From an uncultured Lachnospiraceae bacterium (GTDB lineage: Bacteria > Bacillota > Clostridia > Lachnospirales > Lachnospiraceae): a stretch of 15,857 bases of DNA. The stretch lies in NCBI GenBank assembly GCA_945643825.1, contig CALZEZ010000005.1, positions 1 through 15,857 on the forward strand, in the 5' to 3' direction. This document shows, piece by piece, positions 7,172-13,445 of the stretch; position 1 is the stretch's first letter, and every line of letters starts with the position of its first letter. The notes below the pieces were generated by a model. It ran no database searches, was not told where the DNA came from, and saw only the letters and a list, made by a program, of their open reading frames with translations. The translations under genes and the position numbers were made by a program.

Positions 7172-8790
7172 CGTACCTCCGGAATTCTGACAGTAACGGT
7201 GGTTCTTGTTCCCTCCTCACTGTCAATGTCAAATGAGAAATTATCACCATAGTAAAGCTTCAGTCTGCGATACACATTGGCAAGACCTACGCAGCCCTTG
7301 GTGTCCCTGCCGTCTCCATACAGTGTGTCCCTAAGCTCCTGCAGCTTTTGTGGGCTGATTCCACCTCCACTGTCTTCTACCACAGCAACTAAGAACCCCT
7401 CCTGCACCATCGCATGAAAATGAATCCAGCGTTCACTCGAGCTTGCTTCCATGCCATGAATCGAGGCATTTTCGACTAACGGCTGCAGAAGCATACGCGG
7501 AATCAGACAGTTCCAGGCATTCTCCTCAACGGTGAGCTCATAGGTAAACTCATCCTCAAAGCGGTATTTCTGCAGGCACAGGAAATCCTCCAGAATGGTC
7601 ATTTCCTCCCTGAGCGGAATCAGATTATCCTCCCAGTTAATCATATGGCGGAACATTTTTGCCATGTGCTTGATCATAGTAGCCGTTTCCTTCTCGCCCT
7701 TGATCATTGCCTTGAGCCGGATGCTTTCCAGCGCATTAAACATAAAGTGGGGATTTACCTGACTCTGGAGTGCCAGAAGCTTCGCCTTATTTGTCTCCTT
7801 CTCCAGCTCAAGCTGTATCAGCTGTGACTGATCCACCAACGCAAAGACATGTCTTTTTACTGAAAATATTCCGCAATATATGATCGTAAGTGTGATGATC
7901 ACAGATATCAGCGTCACTGCAAGCTGAATCCTTCTGCTCGAGGTAAAGCCCTGTGAGATGACGTTGTCGTCATAAACACCATAGAGATAGAGCGGATATC
8001 CTTCCAGCTTCTGCCTCATTACGGGATATCCGTCAATCCTTACCTTGTCATTGGTGAACAGTCCGGGCTTAAGCTGCTTTGACTCCCTTCCAGCCACAAG
8101 AATCCTTCCTGCATCATCGGCTATATACATGTTCTCGAGCAGATTGGATTCGCGAAGTATCTGTTTGAAGGATTCTAAGTCCAGGGAAAGCTTAATATAG
8201 TTCTCGAATGTCCGATACTGATCGTAGTAATCAAGAGCACACAAAATACTCACGTTCAGTCCTTCTGACGCCTGCGAGCGACTCTTTTGCGTCTCACAGA
8301 TTCGGAGGTAGACATCCTGTCCGGACATGATATTCTGCATATTCAGATAGGTCGGTTCATCGTCGAGAGCCTTGAAATCCGCATCCGGGAGAGACTGAAT
8401 ATAGACACCGGGCATAATGGTATCGTTTGTTGTGTACAATTTCATTCCGGCAACACGGTAGCTGTAAAACGCTTTGTCGCGAAACATATCAAGCAGCTCA
8501 TCCTGGTAAAGCACCAGAAAATCATAAGCCGATTCATAGCGTTGATCCATATAGCGGTAGAGCCGCTCATCCTTGCGGTATAGAACAGCGAGAGCGAGGG
8601 CATTGTTTAGTGAGCTTGTGATCTTTTTTGCTTTATCATCCATGGAGTCCTCGATCTTGCCGACAAGCTCTGTGCGGATTCGAGTTTCCGCCTGTACAAA
8701 ATAGACGATATTCTGTATGGCTACCGGAATCGTGATAGCAAAGAAAATCAAAAGAGCCAGCTTTCCAAAGGACAGTTTCTTAATTTTCAT
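7168..8790 (-). CDS. Sensor histidine kinase, YesM-like, apparently without a HAMP domain
   Basis: A 540-residue membrane kinase. Segment 9-31 is the first membrane helix, residues about 32-285 form an extracellular sensor region, and 288-309 is the second helix. The His_kinase domain follows, with phospho-acceptor His348 in NPHFMFNALESI. The ATPase domain has the N box LLQPLVENASIHG (Asn441), the G1 box VEDSGGGIS and the G2 box GCVGLANVYRRL. Only about 35 residues, mostly charged and helical, separate the second membrane helix from the H box, too few for the HAMP domain usual in this family. The ribosome binding site is weak (the best match is AAAGTGAAAAAA), and the gene starts ten bases after the preceding gene ends, so translation may depend on coupling. 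Confidence 0.93.
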   Translation of the reverse strand: MKIKKLSFGKLALLIFFAITIPVAIQNIVYFVQAETRIRTELVGKIEDSMDDKAKKITSSLNNALALAVLYRKDERLYRYMDQRYESAYDFLVLYQDELLDMFRDKAFYSYRVAGMKLYTTNDTIMPGVYIQSLPDADFKALDDEPTYLNMQNIMSGQDVYLRICETQKSRSQASEGLNVSILCALDYYDQYRTFENYIKLSLDLESFKQILRESNLLENMYIADDAGRILVAGRESKQLKPGLFTNDKVRIDGYPVMRQKLEGYPLYLYGVYDDNVISQGFTSSRRIQLAVTLISVIITLTIIYCGIFSVKRHVFALVDQSQLIQLELEKETNKAKLLALQSQVNPHFMFNALESIRLKAMIKGEKETATMIKHMAKMFRHMINWEDNLIPLREEMTILEDFLCLQKYRFEDEFTYELTVEENAWNCLIPRMLLQPLVENASIHGMEASSSERWIHFHAMVQEGFLVAVVEDSGGGISPQKLQELRDTLYGDGRDTKGCVGLANVYRRLKLYYGDNFSFDIDSEEGTRTTVTVRIPEVR

Positions 8791-8800
8791 AATGGTTTTT

Positions 8801-10117
8801 TCACTTTCGTGGATTTGGAGTCAAAAAAATTATCTGATTGATATATGCCTTGAAATAACCATCCGCGGCAAACTGCCTGCGCTGGTCAGGATATCTGCGG
8901 GAGTCTCCGTGTATCGGTATATTTACCCTTGCCCCGATATAGTCCGCCATCTCGGTTGCCTCCCCGGGACCCATTGTGTAGACATCATTTACGGTATAGA
9001 GCGCGTAGCCGATATTTTTGTCGCGAAGCGGATATTTGTTCTCCGTGAAGTCGCAGTCTGCAGAGTGATAAACGCTTGTTCCGTCAAAGGAAACGATATA
9101 TCCCACATTCGAGGACGCATTGTGTATTCCGCGTCCGTCTCCCGGTACGGCTTCTATTGTTACCTCTCCGTCATCAAACACCTGATATTTACCATCGACG
9201 AGTGCTTCCTTCCAGGTAATGACCCGGCAATCGTCCTTTTTCGCGCAGAGTGATGGCACGTTATGATCCGAATGACCATGTGTAATCAGTATATAGTCTG
9301 CCGGTTCTATGTAGTTGAATTTTGTCGGGTAAAATGGGTCAATGTAGATGACCTTTCCGCCGGATGTCTTCAGCTTAACACTTGCGTGTCCGATAAACAC
9401 AAGCGACGGCGTGGTAAGATAATATGTCATTCCCTCCAGAAAGGATAAAAGAAGCGCGATTGACATTGCAAGGAGCACCTTCCGCACACCGATTTTCCTT
9501 TTATCTGTATTCTTCGGAGGCTGTTGTCTAAGCAGCTTGCGCGCAAGCCTGCAAAGCAGTTCGCCAGTCAAAAGACTGCAGCCTACCACTGCTGCCGCAT
9601 ACAGCATCAGATTTGCAGAAAAGAGCTCGATGTATGGCTTTCCATTTCTTTCGATCAGAAACCGGAAAACGGATAGATATATCCCGCCAGTCAGGAATAT
9701 GGGCAGGGAATTTTTTCCAAGAAATGTGACCGCTGTTTCGTGCTCCGGTTTCCTGTATGCGGCAAGAAGCATTCCTATAACCAATCCTATCCCGGCACCA
9801 ATCAGCCAGTCACGGCTCACCGGCCAATAGACAAGGATTCCGATTCCCCAGATAATAGCTTCTTTTACTTTCCCTTTCAGGTCATAGCCGATGCAAAGAA
9901 AGAGGAGCAGGATCGGAAGCAGACCGAGCTTTTGAAAGATCTGCAGCTGTGTTGCCAGTACAAAGGCTTCTTTCCTTGCGATCGCATGTAACAGGAACAG
10001 CAGCACCGCCATTCCCTTTATGTCCGTGCGGTTGCAGGCTTTTCTTCTGATCAGCCAAAGCCCCGGCAGAAGCAAAAGAAGAACCGGTGTGTACAATATC
10101 ATGTTTCGTATTATCAT
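8801..10117 (-). CDS. Membrane protein fused to a metallo-beta-lactamase-fold hydrolase domain
   Basis: A 438-residue two-part protein. Residues 1-236 hold about eight hydrophobic segments. The stretch FLGKNSLPIFLTGGIYL resembles the later helices of acyltransferase-3 (OatA-type) proteins, but the N-terminal catalytic histidine region of that family is not evident. Residues about 237-435 form a metallo-beta-lactamase fold of the UlaG/NAPE-PLD-like branch: GHASVKL, the DPF motif at 260-262, the metal site HGHSDH at 280-285, Asp354 in HSADCDF and His403 in IPIHGD. The metal ligands look complete, so hydrolytic activity is plausible. RBS AAAGGA precedes the ATG. It sits 14 bases after the amidase gene and 10 before the kinase gene, implying a shared transcript. 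The substrate and the side of the membrane carrying the domain are unknown. Confidence 0.85.
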   Translation of the reverse strand: MIIRNMILYTPVLLLLLPGLWLIRRKACNRTDIKGMAVLLFLLHAIARKEAFVLATQLQIFQKLGLLPILLLFLCIGYDLKGKVKEAIIWGIGILVYWPVSRDWLIGAGIGLVIGMLLAAYRKPEHETAVTFLGKNSLPIFLTGGIYLSVFRFLIERNGKPYIELFSANLMLYAAAVVGCSLLTGELLCRLARKLLRQQPPKNTDKRKIGVRKVLLAMSIALLLSFLEGMTYYLTTPSLVFIGHASVKLKTSGGKVIYIDPFYPTKFNYIEPADYILITHGHSDHNVPSLCAKKDDCRVITWKEALVDGKYQVFDDGEVTIEAVPGDGRGIHNASSNVGYIVSFDGTSVYHSADCDFTENKYPLRDKNIGYALYTVNDVYTMGPGEATEMADYIGARVNIPIHGDSRRYPDQRRQFAADGYFKAYINQIIFLTPNPRK

Positions 10118-10131
10118 GCTGTAGTTCCTTT

Positions 10132-11136
10132 CTACTCCTGATTTGAAATCCTATCTATGTGGAAATGTGCAACGACCGAGTCATCTCCTTTGGTGAAGGC
10201 ATGGATGTCTCCGGTTGTGAGGTTATAAAGAACCGAGTACTGCGCCTTGCCGGGGACAACCACCTCGGCAAGCAGCCCGAGAGCCTCCTCCTCTGAGAGA
10301 ATGCCTCCTGTTTCCTCCAATCTGTCGACGACCTTTGCATATCTGTCCTTACCAACTCCACAGTGATTGGAGTCATACAGATCAAAGTTTGTGACGACCG
10401 GTGTCTCCACGGTAACAAGCTCTCCCTTGCAGAATTCAACCACTACCGAACGCCCCGATGCGTCCGCTATCATAAAATGATTGGGCGTCCTTCCCAGATA
10501 GTAATTATATTGTTTCATGAGCACGACAGCTTCCTCGACAGTTCTGGCATTCTCTAACACCATGCGAACCGCGGTCGAGGTATTCAGCGTCGGGGCCGCC
10601 TCTATCACTCCCGGTCTCGCGGTTCCGCAGTCCAGTATCGACATGGCAACGCCGTACTCGTTCATCCCGTCGGTCGTAAGATATGGCGCTGCTAAAAGCT
10701 TGGAATCACTTATGCCAGGTATCCCGGTATCGGGAGCGTTTATCTCGTCATATCCTAAGAACGCAATGTCGGATGCGCTCATGCATTGATATCCGGTTTC
10801 AGGGTTCGTGAGAAGCATAACGACAGGAGAAAACCAGTAATCCAGATTTCTCCCAAACAGTACCTCCCCTTCCATATTGCGGCAGACAAAGGAGGTGCAT
10901 TTGCCCGGTGCATCCAGAATCTTTGTTTCAAAGCCATGCATCAGGTAACGAACAACAAATTGTTCCAGCTCCTCATCGCTTTTTGCACCCTGCTCTAAGA
11001 ATTCATCAAAATGATAGTCTGCATAGTACACCATGCTGTACATGTTCTCCGGCTCTTCCTGCAAGAAGGTGTTCAGGGTTTTGAGCTCCAGTTCGAAGGT
11101 CAAAAGGGACATCAGAAGAAGGGTGATGATTCTCAT
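10132..11136 (-). CDS. Ntn-type linear amide hydrolase (choloylglycine hydrolase / NAAA / acid ceramidase superfamily)
   Basis: A 334-residue probable self-processing amidase. The motif CTSFVCRNMEG then LFGRNLDYW puts the candidate nucleophile Cys80 16 residues before Arg96 and 19 before Asp99, the spacing known for bile salt hydrolases (C2, R18, D21) and for NAAA and acid ceramidase. Unlike bile salt hydrolases, the cysteine is not at the N-terminus: 79 residues precede it, so cleavage before Cys80 would give alpha and beta chains as in NAAA. Further family features are DGMNEYGVA (Asn159) and NHFMIADASGRSVVVEF. No export signal is clear. The start overlaps the TetR stop in ATGA, with GAGGAG about nine bases before. 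The likely substrates are N-acyl amides; bile salts are less likely. Chemistry is inferred from motifs only. Confidence 0.85.
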   Translation of the reverse strand: MRIITLLLMSLLTFELELKTLNTFLQEEPENMYSMVYYADYHFDEFLEQGAKSDEELEQFVVRYLMHGFETKILDAPGKCTSFVCRNMEGEVLFGRNLDYWFSPVVMLLTNPETGYQCMSASDIAFLGYDEINAPDTGIPGISDSKLLAAPYLTTDGMNEYGVAMSILDCGTARPGVIEAAPTLNTSTAVRMVLENARTVEEAVVLMKQYNYYLGRTPNHFMIADASGRSVVVEFCKGELVTVETPVVTNFDLYDSNHCGVGKDRYAKVVDRLEETGGILSEEEALGLLAEVVVPGKAQYSVLYNLTTGDIHAFTKGDDSVVAHFHIDRISNQE

Positions 11137-11867
11137 AGGAAATACTCCTCAAGTCCCAAAAAATATCCACATGCTTTTGCAAAGGCTTCATATCTTTTAC
11201 AAACGTCATATTCATTTTTTTCATTAAAATAGGTATTACGCTGATAGCAGTTCACTGCGATGGCTCGCTTGATAATACCCAGATAAACGGTGGCGTTGTA
11301 CTCCATAAATTCTTCCAGAGAAATTCTGAGACTAATGATTCCATCCTGTATCTCCCTGCCAAGCTCAGCCAGAATCCTTTCGTCCATCGCTCTCTCTTCT
11401 GCGGCATTGGGAAAGATTCGTCTGGCTCTGTCGGGAAAGTTGTCTGCCAGTATGCCATACTCCATCTGAAGCTTCTTATGGGGATAGAGGTATTTCTGTG
11501 TTTCCTCTCCCCACACTCCGAGTATTTCCTTAACCAGCCCGGCCAGTAATTCCCGGCGTTTTGAAACGGTATCCTCACCAGCCGGCAGCTCTCTGAGTGC
11601 CTGTATTTCAGCTTTCTTCTGATCAAAAACTGCATTTAGTCTGTCGATGGACTCATATTGCTCCATCCGGATGCGGCTTAGCAGGTCGGTCAGAACCTCG
11701 TCAATATTTTTATAATACCGGTAGATTCCGCCCTGACTGATTCCGGCTTCATCAATGATGTCCTGCATCGTAACACTGCTCACGGTCTTTCGCTTGCAGA
11801 CCTCAAGCGCTGCGTCTATGATGCTTGCCTTCTTGAGCTCGTAATATTCTCTGGATACTCTTGACAT
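11133..11867 (-). CDS. TetR-family transcriptional repressor (amidase operon)
   Basis: A 244-residue regulator, slightly long for TetR. The DNA-binding domain covers about residues 10-60, with helix-turn-helix residues MQDIIDEAGISQGGIYRYYKN. The rest is helical, with a charged middle part and no identified ligand motif. A start 18 bases further upstream is possible, but the ATG at 11867 is preferred: GAGGAG lies seven bases before it, and the longer start would sit at the very edge of the operator palindrome. It heads a tightly packed series of genes running into the amidase, the membrane metallohydrolase-like protein and the two-component system. With a near-perfect palindrome in its leader, autorepression is likely, and its effector is probably linked to the amide substrate or product. 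Confidence 0.92.
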   Translation of the reverse strand: MSRVSREYYELKKASIIDAALEVCKRKTVSSVTMQDIIDEAGISQGGIYRYYKNIDEVLTDLLSRIRMEQYESIDRLNAVFDQKKAEIQALRELPAGEDTVSKRRELLAGLVKEILGVWGEETQKYLYPHKKLQMEYGILADNFPDRARRIFPNAAEERAMDERILAELGREIQDGIISLRISLEEFMEYNATVYLGIIKRAIAVNCYQRNTYFNEKNEYDVCKRYEAFAKACGYFLGLEEYFL

Positions 11868-11885
11868 TTTCTTCTCCTCTGGCAT

Positions 11886-11911
11886 TTATAATGAATCTAG
11901 TTTCATTATAA
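11886..11911. promoter_or_regulatory. Palindromic operator of the TetR-amidase operon
   Basis: Perfect 10-base arms TTATAATGAA (11886-11895) and TTCATTATAA (11902-11911) flank TCTAGT, whose central CTAG is itself palindromic. The whole 26-bp site is symmetric but for one base pair. It lies between the predicted transcription start and the ribosome binding site of the TetR gene, a position where repressor binding would block transcription. Confidence 0.82.
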
Positions 11912-11924
11912 TGGGATTGGTTTC

Positions 11925-11954
11925 AGTATATAAGGTTTGTTATGACGGTGTCAA
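11925..11954 (-). promoter_or_regulatory. Promoter of the TetR-amidase operon
   Basis: Read on the minus strand, a perfect -35 TTGACA (11954-11949) is followed by 18 bases and TATACT (11930-11925). Transcription would begin near 11918, just before the operator palindrome. The sequence GTTTCA-N-TATA occurs twice, 20 bases apart (11900-11910 and 11920-11930 on the plus strand). The second copy overlaps the -10 and may be an additional regulator contact. Confidence 0.8.
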
Positions 11955-12022
11955 GAAAATATGATGTCTACTGTAGAGTAGCAGAATCGGCTTGGGAAGT
12001 GATTCTGAAAACCGACGGGAAA

Positions 12023-12285
12023 ATTCCAAAAATTATACTTTGGGGTGGGACTTTCCGTACGAGTTTTTCTCGTGTAGTTCCAAAAAACAGCAATTCACAG
12101 TCTTTTTTGGAACTGACAGAACATTTTTTCCCTCATAGTCCCAAAATAAACGTAATACGCCGTTTTTTGGAACTGACAGAACATTTTTTTCCCTCATAGT
12201 CCCAAAAAATGGCAAATCGCCGTTATTTTGGGACTCTCAGGAATATTTTCTTCGTATAGTTCCAAACCTTTACGTTTTGTGATTC
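12023..12285. repeat. Tandem ~61-bp hairpin repeats filling the gap between two operons
   Basis: Three clear units start at 12077, 12138 and 12199, with a degenerate unit before them (12023) and a partial one after (12259). Successive spacings are 54, 61, 61 and 60 bases. Each strong unit is an inverted repeat GT(T/C)CCAAAA ... TTTTGG(A/G)AC of 36-37 bases followed by a linker that begins TGACAGAACATTTTTTCCC in copies 1 and 2. Arms and linkers are conserved while the loops differ. Short repetitive frames can be read through it on both strands, but the period is not a multiple of three and no ribosome binding site or domain is visible. It lies outside both flanking transcription units, between a terminator and a TetR promoter. 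No gene is seen from 11955 to 12376. Confidence 0.85.
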
Positions 12286-12294
12286 TATTTTATT

Positions 12295-12341
12295 TGCCCA
12301 AAAAACAAAGTAGTGACTGTATCAAATACATATCACTACTT
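12295..12341 (-). terminator. Intrinsic terminator of the acyltransferase-AraC-cupin operon
   Basis: The arms AAGTAGTGA (12308-12316) and TCACTACTT (12333-12341) pair perfectly. A second internal stem, TGTAT with ATACA, continues after a small bulge to a CAA loop. In the minus-strand direction the stem is followed by TTGTTTTTTG. It lies 36 bases beyond the cupin stop codon and is the clearest rho-independent terminator in the window. Confidence 0.87.
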
Positions 12342-12376
12342 CTATTCCGATTCCATGTGAAATTTATCGATGAAAA

Positions 12377-12766
12377 CTAGCACAACGCCGGCATGAATTT
12401 TGCAAAGAGGAGAAGTCCGTTCTCTCCGGCTGTTACCTCATGCGGAATTCCTTCCGGAATAATGGAGATTACGCCCGGCTCATACGTTAAGCTTGCGCCG
12501 TCATTTATGCATTTGCCCTCTCCGGCGATTACCTCATGGGTTTCCAGCTGAGTTGCATGAATATGATTCTGTATTGCTTTTCCCGGTGCAATTCTTACCA
12601 GGTGATAGCTAAATCTTGCGTCGGTGTCCTTCGCCGTAATCATGTGCTTGAGCTCAACTCCCTCAAAGGTTGGGTGCTTCGACCACTCTATCTGGTCAAA
12701 GCTCTGCGTCGTCTTTGGAAGCTCCATTCTTCCATGGTTGAATGCTTCAAATACTCCGTTTGTCAT
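12377..12766 (-). CDS. Small single-domain cupin protein
   Basis: A 129-residue protein, nearly all of it one cupin beta-barrel. Motif 1 is seen as NHIHATQLETHEVIAGEG, giving candidate metal ligands from the two histidines of HIH and the Glu/His of ETHE. Motif 2 is IIPEGIPHEVTA, supplying the last histidine. Such proteins bind a metal and act as isomerases or dioxygenases, or sense small molecules; none of these can be chosen here. GAGAGGA lies about eight bases before the ATG. It follows the AraC-type gene by 46 bases and precedes the terminator, so it is the last gene of the operon that starts with the condensation-domain protein. The cytoplasm is the likely location, as no signal sequence is seen. 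Confidence 0.85.
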   Translation of the reverse strand: MTNGVFEAFNHGRMELPKTTQSFDQIEWSKHPTFEGVELKHMITAKDTDARFSYHLVRIAPGKAIQNHIHATQLETHEVIAGEGKCINDGASLTYEPGVISIIPEGIPHEVTAGENGLLLFAKFMPALC

Positions 12767-12812
12767 AGAATTGTCCTCTCTTTCTTTTTTCTAAGGCAAT
12801 TCTATATGGGTT

Positions 12813-13412
12813 TTACGATTCAGGCTTGGATAAAATTGCGGATTTGATATATTCCTCGGGCGATATGCCGACCTGCTTTCGAAAAACGCGGTCAAGGTGG
12901 CTCTGGTCGCAAAAGCCAACCGCTGCAGCAACATCCACAACCTTCATCCCATTTTCTAACAGCTCCTGCGCCTTTCTGATCCGGCACTGAAGCTGGAATT
13001 TGTGCGGAGTGAGTCCATTTTCATCAGCAAATCTGCGAATCATATGGTAGGAGCTGATATGTACCTTTTCCGATAGGTCTGCGATGCTTAAGCTTAGCTC
13101 CGGGTTTCCTATGATATCCCTTCGGATGATGTTGAGCTCTCTAACCTGTCTGTCGTCCGCGGGCAGACAGATGCTGAGCATGGAGTAGCTTTCGGATATC
13201 GGATAGATTGCGTGCGGTACATTTACCGCCACTGAGAAGTATTCTCCTTCCCTGCACACAAATTCCTGTTTTGCAATTCGGATTCCGACAGTCCCATCTG
13301 TCACAATCCCCAGAACAGCATGTCCGATATGCGTATGCTCAGGATAGGAAAGACTGGTATTCTGATAGCTTACCACCTCCACTCCGGTGGATTTGTCCTT
13401 TATAAATTGCAT
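12813..13412 (-). CDS. AraC-family transcriptional regulator, short form with cupin-like sensor
   Basis: A 199-residue regulator, clearly shorter than the 270-300 residues usual for cupin-AraC proteins. Residues about 10-85 form a reduced cupin-like ligand-binding part (YPEHTHIGHAVLGIVTDG, VNVPHAIYPI). Residues about 95-195 form the double helix-turn-helix (IADLSEKVHISSYHMIRRF and VVDVAAAVGFCDQSHLDRVF, ending ISPEEYIKS). The linker between them is nearly absent. AGGGAG sits five to six bases before the ATG. It is placed between the condensation-domain protein and the cupin, separated by 33 and 46 bases, so it probably controls its own operon or a linked pathway in response to a small molecule. 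Confidence 0.9.
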   Translation of the reverse strand: MQFIKDKSTGVEVVSYQNTSLSYPEHTHIGHAVLGIVTDGTVGIRIAKQEFVCREGEYFSVAVNVPHAIYPISESYSMLSICLPADDRQVRELNIIRRDIIGNPELSLSIADLSEKVHISSYHMIRRFADENGLTPHKFQLQCRIRKAQELLENGMKVVDVAAAVGFCDQSHLDRVFRKQVGISPEEYIKSAILSKPES

Positions 13413-13445
13413 TTTTCTCCCTCAAAAAATATCCATAGTGATGCC

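Noticed and set aside
6659..7252. Plus-strand frame of 197 codons opposite the response regulator
   Set aside because: It lies wholly opposite clear coding sequence of the kinase/regulator pair, has no ribosome binding site, and shows no recognisable domain.
8717..9253. Plus-strand frame of 178 codons opposite the metallohydrolase and kinase genes
   Set aside because: It is a shadow of two well-supported minus-strand genes, with no motif or start signal.
10132..11136. Bile salt hydrolase assignment for the Ntn amidase
   Set aside because: The superfamily residues fit, but the nucleophile is at residue 80 behind a long N-terminal segment, unlike bile salt hydrolases where it follows the start methionine. 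A broader amidase call is safer.
11942..12215. Small repetitive proteins encoded on either strand of the repeat block
   Set aside because: The frames simply read through the tandem repeats, have no ribosome binding site, show no domain, and the unit length of 61 is not a multiple of three.
12023..12285. CRISPR array
   Set aside because: The spacing is regular, but the variable parts are only about 15 bases and lie inside the loops of inverted repeats. The conserved part is longer than any CRISPR repeat, and no cas gene is present.
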